64,000 nt of DNA from Rhipicephalus microplus (GCF_043290135.1 NW_027464588.1:4889501-4953500); one strand, 5' to 3'; positions 10,524-23,710 are shown, counted from the first letter of the stretch. A program made the numbers and translations. The notes: generated by a model from the sequence alone, not told the origin.

Positions 10524-11868
10524 GCCACCGACAACTTTTAGCTCTCCTTGCCGTTTTGATAATGGTATTGATACTAAACTTGGTATGGCATAACATGACG
10601 TTATGGTATGTCATGATTGCATGGCAAACACAAGTGACATACCCTGACATGAAAATGACGACGTGCGTGTCATGCCACGCTCATAATGCGCTCGTGGCCG
10701 TTTCGCTAGCGTCACATATACCAAATTTAGTATTACAGTGCGTGAATAGACGAAGAAGGTATGTGACTGGTGCAAACATGATAATCATGAGATGCGTGTC
10801 GTGTAACAACATGACTACATGCTACATTCATGATGCGCTCGCGGCTGTTTCATATGCTTCTCGTGTACAAAACGCGGTATTACGTGACGCGAGCGGAGGA
10901 CATATGTAAATGACACATCCAAACAAGATAACCATGACATTCGTGGTATGCAACAACGTTACTACATGCCACACTGATGGTGCATTCATGGCCATTTCAA
11001 TAGTTTCGCATCTGCCAAAGTTCGATTTACGCGACGCCAATGGATGACGAAGGTATGGGACTGGCGCAAACATAATAGTAATGAGATGCGTGTCGTGCGA
11101 GGACATGACTACATGCCACAGTCAAGGCACCAATTCATTTCGACGTGACGCGGTGCGCGTGCTCGCCGGCGTTGCAACGCCAGGCGCCGGTCCTGCCATA
11201 TACTCCCAGGGGCGCGCCGCGCTACGTTGCTTTGACGCATGCGCCTTTCTGTGTGTCCGGCGTCCTTTTGTCACGAAAAGAGGGAGACGCAGTGTTGTCT
11301 GGGTAACATCGGCACAAAATGCAGCATGTCGCATTTCGCGCCGGTTACCGCCGGGTCACGCTGACGCTAGTCGCGCCTGGCGTCAGACTATGGAGTGCTC
11401 GCGTTTTGCTAACGTAGCGTCGCTGTGCGCAGCGTGCGTTCGCGGCGACGCTACAGTGGAGTATTTCGGGTCTTTCATGATGCGCTCGAAGCCAATTTAC
11501 TAGCTCCACATATACCAAATTCGTTGTTACGTGACATCAATTGATGACGAAATATATGACTGGTACAAACATTATAATCATGACCCGCATGTCATGTAAG
11601 AACATGACAACATACTACGCTACAGCGTGCTTGTGGTCGTTTCGATAGATCCATATATTACAAATTTGGTGTCACGTCACGTGAATAGATGAAGAAGAAA
11701 AACGACACATTCAAACATAATAATCATGAGACGGAAATCATGTATGGCATCACTTACCTTCACCTCGTAACGTTGTGCTCATTTTCCAGTGGCATTTCAA
11801 CATTTATCATGCGTGCTTCGCATATAATCGATTCCCATTGTATGTGAGATCTGACATTTTTTTTTACT
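10376..11868 (+). mobile_element. Hairpin-ended repeat family, copy 1
   Basis: Starts with the small hairpin GAATGC-GAA-GCATTT, then a conserved leader (TTAGCGAACTTCAGCGACTT) and a (TATC)n tract (10420-10525). Next come about three units of roughly 147 bp, each containing a 'CGCTAGC..CACATATACCAAATT' block and an 'AACATGACTACATGCCAC' block. A GC-rich core of about 340 bp (11140-11480) follows, with further diverged units after it. The end carries GTGCTTCGCATATA and a weak terminal hairpin near 11830. No protein of known type is encoded, so it must be non-autonomous if mobile. The class (MITE, Helitron-like or other) is not settled. Confidence 0.72.
10420..10525. repeat. (TATC)n microsatellite inside copy 1
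   Basis: A run of TATC/CTAT tetranucleotides with a few interruptions (ACCT, TGTCTG). The same tract occupies the same place in the other two copies, so it belongs to the element and did not arise independently. Confidence 0.9.
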
Positions 11869-13057
11869 GTATCTCACATCGCGCTAGAAAGATTTACCTT
11901 TTCTTTGCATCAGCATACCTATGGAGAAAAATAGTTGTATCTAGCATTCTTCGGTCAAAGGTTAGCTTTAGATGAACTTCACTTTCACAATTTCGAGAAG
12001 TTACTTGAACCATGGGCAGCCTTGCTGAGGCCATAGCAGGAGAGGAAGTTGCTCTAAAGTGAATCTCATCAATACAGAATCACTCAGCAGGAGAACTGTG
12101 CCCAGTCTTTAAATGCGGATAGGCGTGACAGAAATTCAGCTCTCATTTCAAAAGAACAAATAGAAACCAAAACACTTGGCTTGCAGTTTTTTTTTTTGCA
12201 GCATTCAAACTCAAACAAAGGGACCATGATAATCTGTTCGACTTTGAGGATATCTTGATTTTTATGCAGTAAACGTACTTCAGAGAACGGCTGAAGTTTT
12301 GCAGGTTTATTTAATGTTCGTCGCTGTTTTCTCGGGCAATTTTAATGTAATAAATAATGTAATGGAGTAACCAAATGCTTGGGTGGCTTTATGATGGAAG
12401 TTGTTTATTTATGTATATTTACATTTTGGTATCTTATTCAGGCTATCCAATATTTCATGTTTGGACTTAAAGTGTTCTTACGTTGTCAAACGTATGTCTA
12501 TGCAACAAAAGCGTCGTCAACCTATATATATTAGAAATTCAGCACTCAGTTGCGCTCACCGTCGATTTCTTTGTTTTTTGGGGTCTTGTTCGCACATACT
12601 CACACTCTATTATCCTACAACAAATACGAGCTCACACGACACACCGTACTTCTGGACGCTGTCGTTATTCACAATTCATGTGCTAGGGGTATTTTTAGAA
12701 TCAAAAGTTGCTGGGGTCATGGGTGCAAAGTGGGGGGGGGGGTACGCAATTTTTACATTCAAACAGCTTCAGCTTTTTTTTTGTGCGCATACATACAAAT
12801 GGGTAGGACCTCCTACCGTCGCATCATAATCCCCGTTACGCTCCAGACGAATGCGTATTCCTTAAACCGTATTATATTATCGTAAAGCGACAAGCACTTG
12901 CCTCCTGAATCGTGCATGGAACTTTCGCTTAACCAGGCCATCCGAAAGAACTATGCGATTGATCTTTATCACGTAAAAAGTATACGCTGCAAATCTAGAA
13001 CCGTGCAGTCGATCAAACTGCCATCTTCACTGCTTCCAGGATACACAGTGAGTGCGC
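11869..13057. other. Unassigned spacer
   Basis: No supported gene. Contains a G10 run near 12731 and several poly-T runs. A 142-codon open frame at 12401-12829 crosses the G run and has no recognisable domain. Confidence 0.45.
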
Positions 13058-13342
13058 TCAATTTCCAGAGGCTGCACCCCTCTGCCCTGGAAACCTGTCG
13101 TGTTCGAACATCTCAAACTTCGACTTTGATCGCAACAAAACGTTTCCAACACCAATAGTTATGTCGTCGGTACTGCTTTCAAAATGATCCACGCTTGGCT
13201 TGCTACATCGTAGTGTTCTCGCTAAAGTAAGAAATGCTCCTCCGCATGGCGTGGTTCTTTCTCTTGGAATAGGAAAAAGCATGTCATCTTCTCTGATCGT
13301 GAACACTGGTTCTTGAAGGAGCGGGCGCTGCCAGGATGACAT
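13058..13342 (-). CDS. Hypothetical 94-residue ORF behind a TATA box (weak)
   Basis: The frame runs from an ATG at 13342 to a stop at 13058. I recognise no family. Just upstream on the same strand is a TATAAAA at 13382-13376 and a TTTCAGTCTC initiator-like sequence with the A at 13358, giving a very short 5' leader. The composition is mixed, with no signal peptide or membrane segment. The TATA-to-initiator distance (about 24 bp) is shorter than usual. It may be a chance ORF or a first exon. Confidence 0.25.
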   Translation of the reverse strand: MSSWQRPLLQEPVFTIREDDMLFPIPRERTTPCGGAFLTLARTLRCSKPSVDHFESSTDDITIGVGNVLLRSKSKFEMFEHDRFPGQRGAASGN

Positions 13343-13352
13343 CGATGCTCAG

Positions 13353-13383
13353 GAGACTGAAACGGTGGGCCGCCTTTTTATAG
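13353..13383 (-). promoter_or_regulatory. Possible core promoter (TATA plus Inr-like)
   Basis: Minus strand: TATAAAAAGG beginning at 13382, then TTTCAGTCTC with the A at 13358. The spacing of about 24 bp is short for an arthropod TATA promoter, so confidence is low. Confidence 0.3.
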
Positions 13384-15423
13384 GCATTGCATGCATTTTC
13401 GCTGCTTCTTAGACCTGTTTACAAAAATTTATTGTCACAGATGTCAATAACATTTGAAGAAAACACTTTCTTCTTGGACATACAATAACAATGATGAAAA
13501 AACAAACCTATCGTATATTCAATTTTTGTTTAGAAAAAAATATTTACAGTATGCACAGAACACAAAGGCTTCATGGCATTCCAGTAACAGGGCACATACA
13601 CTTCAGCACATCTATGTATCACGACCAGCATCTCTGATTCAGCTGCAACGACGACAGTACATGAAACAGGAGTACAATCACCATGTTGACGAACGTACAT
13701 CTTGTAATCCCCGCAATAGTGTTCGAGAAGCCTTGCACATCTTGCATTGTGACAAGCAGGAATACTGTTATCAAAAGAGGACAAATATTTGTTGACGTAC
13801 TTACATTTTTAAAAAGGCACAAACGCTCGCAACTTTTTCCGAGCATGGCTCGGTATTTTGTCCTTTTATTTTCTCTATTTATGCCTTGCTCGAAATAGCA
13901 TCACATCTGCTGTGGCTATTGTAAGTACTTAAACTTCAGGGTGTACAGAACCATCTAAGTATTCACAATACTCAGGAGCACTAGGTTTTCGTACTCACTA
14001 ATTTTCTTCTTTAATTTCTCAGGAATGAAATCAATGGACGAACGCTTCTTTTTATTTAGCATAAAATATTGAGAGATGGATAGAGAAAAGCTCGTATTCA
14101 TGCAGGCCATAAGGGTAGTCCTCCTTGGCTGCACGGAGCCCTCAGTTCAGGGCGCCATTGGCTCGCGCCACTCCACATGGCTGCTGGATTAGCTTAGGTT
14201 GCTCTTGCGGCTCTGAGCTGGTCAGCGCAGTCCCTAGGAGGAATGTGATGGTGAAGGAGTGTGGCGGTGGCCCAGTGGTTATGGACATTACCAGGTGCAA
14301 TGATATACCGTGGGCTTCGCTTCGTAATAGAGCAGCATGAGGGATATTATGTGGGGTGGAAGATATGGCTGATGTAAAGGCTGGGGAAAGAACTAGACTG
14401 AAGCTGCCGCCGAGCAACAGCGTGCTCTCAGTTAAGTTAATTGTGCAGTGGTGGGATGTGCATACGGCTCTGTGAGCGGTACTGCAGTTTAGTGTATCAG
14501 TGACGTTTATTGCTTCGTTTGATGCATCGATCGCCGGTGTTGGACAGCTCTTGCGATGGCGCCCGGTCTGTAAGCTTTCAAGCTACCGCATTAGCGCATT
14601 CATTGTCATAGAGAGGGGAATGTTCAGCTGTCAAAGCGATGAACGCCCTGCGTCAAAATGTGGGGTGTGCAGTTGTCAGGATACGGTGTGTGTTGGGTGT
14701 GACCATTCTATGCACAATATTTCGATAGGCAGTGTTTGAATCAGTAGACACTGTGATTTGTTAAAAGGTTAAAGTTGAAAGGTTATTGGACATGAAAAGC
14801 TTTTTTAGTATTATGATAAGTCTGTTCAATATTCGAGAACAAATTGTTTTATAGAAGTTCTCCAAAAACCTAAACTGAAGACATAGCGGAATAGGTACAT
14901 CATGCCATGCAAGTCTCTTTAGCACCAATATATTGAATATTGCATTCACCAGTTTAATCAGGGGTTCATTTATTCAGTCTTGGCTCTAGGCACGTATGGA
15001 GAAAAATCTAATCTATCAATTTTCCGTCACTGCACTTGCATTGTGTTCGCACATACAAAGATACCGGTGTCACTCGCGTGTAGGTTCTCAAATGGAGTTT
15101 GATGTAGTTGCTGTTCAAGCAATGAATGAACGCTCGAGAAACATCCGGGGCCATTTTGGAACAGTTTCCGCTTATACTCAAAAGATTAGAAAACGAAAAA
15201 TTATATCATCACCGAAGCGATTGACGTAGACCAGGTAAGAAGAGTTTCCTCACGATTTGCAGACTTGAAATCACTCACTGCTGCATTGTGAGAGAGGCTT
15301 GAGTGAATCTCATTGATGTGAGTGAACTCCCAGTCAGCTTTGCGAAAGAGTTCTGCCTCACGTAACTGTTTAAAGCAGTAACATTTTCAATATTTACCTC
15401 CTGCATTATTCGCCATTTACAGG
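13384..15423. other. Unassigned spacer
   Basis: No supported gene. 14120-14700 is less AT-rich than its surroundings and may include an old repeat, but no protein motif could be read in either strand. Confidence 0.4.
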
Positions 15424-15881
15424 CTACATAATTATAAAGATACACAGCAAATCACATTTATTCAAAGAAAATGCTAGCCATACGCACTTATTTTGGCCTG
15501 TCAAGATTTCATTGCACTTTTTATCTTTTTTTCTGTTTGTCCTACGTCATCAGTGCGCTTTAGAAAAAACTGCTTAGGTGTGTTTTCTGAAAAAAAAATC
15601 GAGTGATTTATGATATGAAGATGGCATTGAATTTTTTCGTTATGTTTAGATACTACATAATTATAAAGATACACAGCAAATCACATTTATTCAAAGAAAA
15701 TGCTAGCCATACGCACTTATTTTGGCCTGTCAAGATTTCCTTGCACTTTTTATCTTTTTTTCTGTTTGCCCTACGTCATCAATGTGCTTTAGAAAAAACT
15801 GCTCAGGTGTGTTTTCTGAAAAAAAAATCGAATGATTGATGATATGAAGATGGCATTGAAATTTTTCATTATGTTTAGATA
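15424..15881. repeat. 229-bp tandem duplication
   Basis: Two head-to-tail copies, 15424-15652 and 15653-15881, each starting CTACATAATTATAAAGATAC and ending near TATGTTTAGATA. They differ by only a handful of substitutions by eye, so the duplication is fairly recent. No coding content. Confidence 0.92.
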
Positions 15882-18403
15882 ATTCATTACCAGAAAATTA
15901 CATTACAGACGCTGAACAAAAGCCAGCCAGCGACAATTATTACACAGCGCTGAAACAGCGAAGCTGATACCGCTCCTCAATCATGACACGCCACTACTGT
16001 GTTTTCTTGTCATTCCTTCATCTTCGCTTAGCTTCAACCACTAGTGCACAAACACCGCGTTTGCCTCTGTGTCAGTGGGAACGGGTCTGCTTGTGCAGAG
16101 CCAACTGCGAATCCTTAGTCTTTGTTGTAAAGCGTCACTTTCCCGATTCGTATCGTGCCAACTGATTGGTTCAACCGTCTAGCTGCATCCTCGTCATTGT
16201 TGGCATGGTGCAGTTTTCTTTTTACTGCAGAGCTTCACTCTCGTGACAGTGTGACGCCACATGACCAGCGCTACTTCACTGGACAGAGATTCCTCAACTA
16301 TGAATAGCTACGCTGTTAAAAGCATGTTTCGTTTATCATGCCGTCAGATTAGTACTGTCGTGCTCGCATTTCGTAACGTTTTGCTTTTTTTTCATTGAAA
16401 TATAAAATAAATGAATGAGTTTTTGTCTCCATTATTTGGTGACGCTTACCCCTTTTAACTTGATTGTCACAAATAAAGAATAGAAAAAACAAAATAGCAT
16501 ATATACATATATACATTCCTTCCTGCATAGGTGAGTGCAAGATATATGGGCAGAACAAACTCGTAGTCGCCCCGCTCACTTTTAACTATGGTCCGCGCAG
16601 TAGTAGTCACAAATTTTCGTTTCTTCGAAGAAGTGTTGCAGCACCTTCATTGCTTTGCCGTTTGTTTTAGATGGCCATGGGCCTAGTATTTTACCCATTG
16701 CAAATGCCCGCTCGGGATCTAACGTACGGAGTTTCTGTTCGAGTCACCTTTGGTGTGTGTCGCGTTTCGGACGATATGTTGTTTGCCCAGCTCCTCAAGC
16801 TGCCCACGCAATGAATGACATCTCTGAAGTTCTGCAATGAAAGATTATACCGCGGTTGTTACACAACGAAATGGGATTGGGATGCTAAAACTGTATGGTG
16901 TAACATGAGTGATAGGTCGTGACATAAATAACAACACATGCTTGTCACTTACTCAATAATAAACAAAAACACCCACGTTGACTACGAGGGCATTAGCTAT
17001 GTGTGCATAGAAAAAAATCGAAAAATAAAGGTTAAAATATAAACAAAGACATATATCAACAAATAAATATAGAAACGGTAAAGGCTTGTACTAAGCCACC
17101 TAAATGGTGAAAGAGTGTAACCGGCTGATTCTGAAGACAAACCTGCTTGCTTGTTCCTTATTTCTAGGCCTCAGCTAAGAGGTGCAGGTTGTTTCTAGGT
17201 TGCTTCTAGGTCATTTCTAAGCTTTTTTCTAGATGATCCTAGGTTGTTTTTACGTTAATTCTTAGCACAAAGACGTTACAGTTTACCACTCACAATGCCT
17301 GGCACGAAACGGGCCCGTCGTCATTGGCGTTGGCCTTGCATACCTTCAAGCTCTTATCAGGGCTGTAGTTGCCTTTCATATTTCTTAGTGTTCTCTCATT
17401 GTACTTACTCAGGTTCTTTGACTCACCACCACCACTTCCCAACAATTTTTAGGATTGTTTGTTTGGTTGCAGCCTGGGTACCATAATACATACCCACTCG
17501 TGAGGATTGGCCAAGAAGACATATAGTGTTTTATGAATGATAAGTATAGTATATTGCTTTCCAACAAAAAATATTGTGAAAGAAAGAAAACATTGCAAAA
17601 CTTAACAGTTGAATTCCTTTCTTCTTGTAGAACTTGTGTGCACTATGATTTGGCTCGTTTCTGTGGCACTTACTTGTTTACGTATATGATAGCTTTCTGA
17701 TAAGTCAGCAAAAAATTACTGTGAGACATAACTGTTTATTAGGCTAGGTGTTACCTTCCTACTATTTCGGGGACCAGGGCTGAGTAGGGGATTTACCCAA
17801 TAATTGTGGCGCACAACCATTCGTGATGGGAATAAAACTTTGATACGATTTGTGCATATATTCATTAGCTAAACAGCTTCGCGGTTAATTAATAAACAAG
17901 TATATGTATTGTACGTTGCCCAATTATTAAAGAAACCTTTTTGGTGGTCCTGCAGCTTGATGACCCAGCCTCAGGTCTGAATATGTATTTGACTATGATT
18001 CATAATTATCAGTAAAACTTCGAGGTTAATGCCTCAAGACACCTAATCACAACAATGGGGTCGGATAATTTGGATTATTGGCCTCTATATATTGTGAAAT
18101 CTTTTGTTCAAACTTGTTCTATAAGAAAGCTCCAAGCAGCGAACAGTATATACTGAATCAAAAAAAGGCAGTGCGGTAAGGCATTAGAAATGCTGTTGAG
18201 ATTATTTTAGCTCCTGAATATGAGAAGAGCAGAGCATTGTGCCCACGCACTTTGCACATATTGTTTTTCACCATTGCGTGCCACTCCGATGGTGGGGTGA
18301 GCGTGGAGAAACTTGTATGTGTTAAGCGTGTTACTAATGGTCGGTTGCATGCTGCCTTCTTGGAGAGCTGTGAACTCAACAGCGAACATGCACAGCGCAT
18401 ATT
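15882..18403. other. Unassigned AT-rich spacer
   Basis: No recognised gene. Holds the degenerate CTAGG array at 17160-17265 and an (AT)-rich patch near 16497-16516. Confidence 0.45.
17160..17265. repeat. Degenerate decamer array (GTTGTTTCTAG type)
   Basis: Repeated TTTCTAGG/GTTGTTTCTAG motifs with a spacing of about 10 bp, interrupted by GATGATCCTAGG. A small diverged minisatellite. Confidence 0.55.
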
Positions 18404-20189
<1,786 letters not shown>

Positions 20190-20249
20190 AGATGCGGAAG
20201 CATCTTATACTTGCGCCTTGTAGTGCGCCGTCCGCGCCGTCCGCACCGC

Positions 20250-20440
20250 TTCTCGAACATTCGACAGCTGACGCGCGCGCATGCGCCGTCGCGCCGTCGC
20301 CCACCATCTGTGCCGCGCGCGCTTCTCCTTCGAGAACATTTGACAGCTGACAGCGCATGCGCCGTCGCGCCGTCGCCATCTGTGCCGCGCGCGCGCTTCT
20401 CCTTCGAGAACATTCAACAGCTGACAGTGCATGCGCCGTC
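20250..20440 (+). promoter_or_regulatory. Upstream repeat with NRF-1-like and CAGCTG sites
   Basis: Three units of 74-79 bp, anchored by CAGCTG at 20265, 20344 and 20418. Each is followed by a GCGCATGCGC-type palindrome: exact at 20277-20286 and 20353-20362, with one mismatch at about 20427. GCGCATGCGC fits the consensus bound by the NRF-1/Ewg family. The spacing just upstream of a TATA box suggests proximal promoter elements (inference). Confidence 0.6.
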
Positions 20441-20446
20441 GCGCTG

Positions 20447-20484
20447 TATATATACTCAAGGTCGGTGCTCGCTCGCTCAGTTGC
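20447..20484 (+). promoter_or_regulatory. TATA/Inr core promoter
   Basis: TATATATA at 20447-20454 and an arthropod-type initiator TCAGTT whose A is at 20479, i.e. 30-32 bp downstream of the TATA. Both match consensus in sequence and spacing. Confidence 0.65.
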
Positions 20485-20534
20485 CGCTCGTCGGTTGGTT
20501 TGTACGGCGCGTCGACGTCCAAGGTCGCGGTGAA

Positions 20535-20675
20535 ATGAATTCCAACGAATCCACAAACACAATGATCGACGTCCCTTCGACCAGCGCCGTCCTTTCGCAT
20601 ACGTGTGTACGTGTTCACTCATTTAACACCCCCTCCTACAACCACGTTAACCAATTTAGCCATCGACCCAAGTAA
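20535..20675 (+). CDS. Short ORF in the promoter-bearing element (46 codons)
   Basis: First ATG after the predicted start site, with a 56-base leader. The product is hydrophilic, rich in S, T, N and H, and starts MNSNESTNTM. I recognise no family. The stop codon overlaps a GTAAGT at 20672-20677, so splicing there would remove the stop and join the frame to whatever exon lies downstream. The surrounding 61-bp tandem repeat supplies a second GTAAGT at 20733. It could be a bona fide small ORF, a first exon of a chimeric transcript, or accidental. Confidence 0.35.
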   Translation: MNSNESTNTMIDVPSTSAVLSHTCVRVHSFNTPSYNHVNQFSHRPK

Positions 20676-20738
20676 GTCGCAATTTAACACCCCATTTCAC
20701 AACCACGTTAACCAATTTAGCCATCGACCCAAGTAAGT
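20672..20738 (+). promoter_or_regulatory. Two GTAAGT splice-donor-like sites in a 61-bp tandem repeat
   Basis: CCCAA|GTAAGT occurs at 20672-20677 and again at 20733-20738, each at the end of a repeat unit with 'CACGTTAACCAATTTAGCC'. Both match the metazoan donor consensus. Confidence 0.5.
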
Positions 20739-20815
20739 CGCACTTTAACACCCCGTTAACCAATTATATGCTCCGCATCCTCCTCAGTGTTCCCCCGAGG
20801 GAAGCTGCGGGCAAT

Positions 20816-22197
20816 TTTTTATTATTACACAATTAGAAATGAAGTGACATTATAGTCGATTCTTATTCTTGTGTGCGTTGAGTTACGGCAATCCGTTAAG
20901 TCCGATTCACTGTCCGCTTTAACTTCTTCATGCGTCCTGCCAAATATTTTCAAACTTGGCTACTTTTACTTCATTTCAATTTGTACCCCACAAACTACTC
21001 GAACAATGTTTTAAATTTAATAGAGTGCATCGCACATGGTTCTTTAATTTCATCCATGAATATTTTTCCCGGCCTGCGTTGTATTTTTTCCGCGTTCCTG
21101 TAAAACATTTATTGCGAGTTTCCGCCTGGTTCTTCTGTTTCGGTACTTTGTGCTGCATAATAGCGCTATACATCGGCCTCGCTAGAACTCTTCATGACTA
21201 CTCTTAGCCTTAATGAATGAGTCTTTCGAACACATGAACAAAATCTAGGAGGACATGTGCACTCCAGCTGCGTTGGTAAAAGTAGAATGCGATAGCGCTA
21301 TCGGGGCCATTTAGTACTTTCGTACCAAGTGTCTTCTTGTGACGAAAGCCGTGCTTCCGGTAACGTGGAACAATAATTTACTTAGAGAGAAAAAATTGTT
21401 TTTCTCTGTAAAGTCCTTCTAGTTCCTTACACCTTTTTTGTCTGTGTGAATAATAAAAGTACAGAATGGTGGTCGCTCACGCATTATCACGTGACCCGCA
21501 TGACGCTACCTTAACTTCCTCCACTTCGTCCTCGCGAAAGCGCTGCACCAACGCTCCTCAAGAAGGCGATATAGAAGGGGATTTAAGGCGTGGCACTTGC
21601 CTTTTGGTATCTTCAGGCGGCTTCATTAGGGACCGCTAGATTTTTAAAATGTATTTTTGTCTTCGTTGCAGTTTCAAAGAAGGAATTCCGAGTGATAAGT
21701 GTGTTACCAACCTATCACTCTGCTTCTACCTTTTTCACAAAGACGCACGATTAGAGAGAGTACCGAATTGTGGGTATGGGTCATGGTGATTCAGGAAGAA
21801 GAATGCAAAGGCAACGGTCACAAGCACCGACTGGCGCACCGGGAAACGAGTTGTGGTACGTTTCGTTCGTTATGAGAGCTCTTTTTTTTCAAAGTGCCTG
21901 TAAGCATATCACGGTCATTGTTCGTTCCAGGTGAACCCTTCCACTTGGTCGCTGCTGTTATAGTGAGCTGACGATACCGCTCCGTTCTTCTGATACGGAC
22001 GGTGAGGTACAAGGCAACATTTAGCGTGATCATTCCGTGAGGATGTAAAACTTGACACAGTGCTCTTAGAGATCGGCACCAGGAGAACCTTCCAAAGACT
22101 ACCAATTACAAATATATGTCATTTGGTGCCCTCGCACGAGCAATATTGAACTGCCAGGTCTACACGTTGTGGAAAGTTTTCAGAGTTATCAAAGACA
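20816..22197. other. Unassigned spacer upstream of the candidate gene
   Basis: No recognised repeat or gene. It could hold the promoter or 5' exons of the frame at 22198, but no convincing TATA/Inr pair was found. Confidence 0.4.
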
Positions 22198-23710
22198 ATG
22201 AACGGCAAGCAGCTCACAGCACCACAGTGTCGCTCATCTGACGTAAATTCAATGCAAGACGCAGGATATTTGGAGGAGCTTCACTCTGTTGTAAGCACTA
22301 TGTGGAGTGACTTCTTCCCTGTCCTAGAGAGCTGCATCAAGAAAGATGTCATGCCACATGAAAAGGTGAAAGAAAGTAATGCCACGGATGAGCCAAGCAT
22401 CACAGTCCCTGATAATCAGGAAAATTCAAACTTGGGAGATGCCTCCTGTGGGGTTTCCATCGCATATAAAAATTTAGGACCATGTCCCACATATGCTTTT
22501 AGCTCCAATGCAGCAGGCAGAAGTGATCCGCCTTCATACTTGGATAGTAGTTCAGCGACTTCCGAAAGCGAACAGATGTCCAGCCTTTTAATAGACCACA
22601 ATGTTCTCGGCTCGCACGAAAAACACGAAAGCGAAAAGTCTGTGCTGAATTCTCCCGGATGGTTCAAGTGGTCAACACTCGATCCAGCAACCATCTCCCA
22701 ACTACCAAAGGAAAAGCAGCGATTACCACCACGATCGTCCACTACTGCGACGTGGGCCTTCAGGCCCACGTCGCAGCGCTGCAAGCTCTGTTGCCAGTCC
22801 CGTCAGCACCGAAGCGCTGAATCTTTTCCATCGACCTAATGACAACATATTCCAGAAAGCTTCGGGGGAGCGTGTCACCCGTCAGACCAAAGAACCCAAC
22901 ACATTCCAGCACAGTGCCGATAAATTGCAGAAGTCTGCGGAATGCAGAGGCTCTGAGAGTACCTTACCAGAGGAAACGTTTCTTTACCTTGACTCGTGCG
23001 TCTATTCGGACGCAAGTCAAGCCCCGTTAGCAGGTACTCTGGAGGGAATACGGAATGTTATGCTTTTCCTCGAATCTTTCCCTAGAACGTCGAGGTATTC
23101 TAGCAAACACCCGACGGAAAAAGCTGGCGAAACTCATGAAATGAAGCGAGCTGTGGCAGTTGCATTGGAGCCGGCGAAAGGTATGAACGTCAATAACATC
23201 CAAAAAGCCGACTTGCATGAACACGCTACAGATTATTCACACTTAAGTCCAAGTCAACCTCCACGTGTGGTTCCTGTCGAACACCATGCGGAGGCACCGA
23301 GGCCGGGCAAAGCAGGAGCGACTGCACCGGCTCCAGCTCCAGTTGCGCATCCTCCACGAGGGCCCGTAGCCACCTCAGACCGCGACGCCTCCGAAAGCGC
23401 TCCGAAGTCGGCGGGACAGCAATCTCTCGGCCAGCGTCTACTACAATGTCTTAAGTCTGCCGTAGCACCAGGACACAGGAAGCCTATAGTCGCAGTGATG
23501 ACGATCTTTTTACTGGTGGTAGTTGTGACTGTAACCTGGAACTTCGACTACATCTTTCCGTCACCCACGTCCGATAGCAAAGACACTGCTGGACCCTTCA
23601 AAGGCAGTACGAATGAGACTGAAGCTGATGAGGGCACTGGTGTTCCTCTGGGACCTTTGGGAATATTATTCACTGATGTTTCGATATTAGACATTAATGA
23701 GGAGATATGA
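22198..23710 (+). pseudogene. Candidate host membrane-protein frame with a frame break
   Basis: Two overlapping open frames appear to be one coding region. The first runs from the ATG at 22198 and is acidic and S/T/E-rich; the second is open well before 22781 and continues to the stop at 23710. Their junction lies at about 22720-22780, where a 14-bp perfect inverted repeat sits (22745-22758 and 22763-22776). The second part has a P/A-rich stretch (PAPAPVAHPPRGP), then a basic anchor (GHRK) followed by a hydrophobic segment of about 20 residues (PIVAVMTIFLLVVVVTVTW, 23483-23539). A short acidic tail with an NET glycosylation sequon follows. This is the layout of a type II single-pass protein with a long cytoplasmic tail. 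It may be the 5' exon of a larger ectodomain protein such as a metallopeptidase (speculative). No known domain was recognised. The frame break is a mutation, an intron I cannot place, or a sequencing artefact. Confidence 0.45.
22745..22776. repeat. Perfect 14-bp inverted repeat in the candidate gene
   Basis: CTGCGACGTGGGCC and its exact reverse complement are separated by four bases (TTCA). It coincides with the place where the open frame changes. Confidence 0.9.

Larger units (their letters stand above)
20190..20815 (+). mobile_element. Related short hairpin-ended element carrying a promoter cassette
   Basis: Begins with AGATGC-GGAA-GCATCT (20190-20205), the counterpart of the AAATGC-GAA-GCATTT start of the larger family. 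It ends with TGCTCCGCATCC (20769-20780) followed by a TTCCC-CCGA-GGGAA hairpin and GCTGCGG, the counterpart of the larger family's TGCTTCGCAT, CCCAC..GTGGG and TTCTGCCG. The interior holds a GC-rich repeat (20225-20440), a core promoter, a 46-codon ORF and a 61-bp tandem repeat (20620-20750) carrying GTAAGT. It encodes no transposase. It abuts copy 2 exactly. Confidence 0.65.

Noticed and set aside
11081..11503. 140-codon open frame in hairpin-ended copy 1
   Set aside because: It lies across the tandem units and the GC-rich core. The corresponding frames in copies 2 and 3 do not match as proteins, and no domain is seen.
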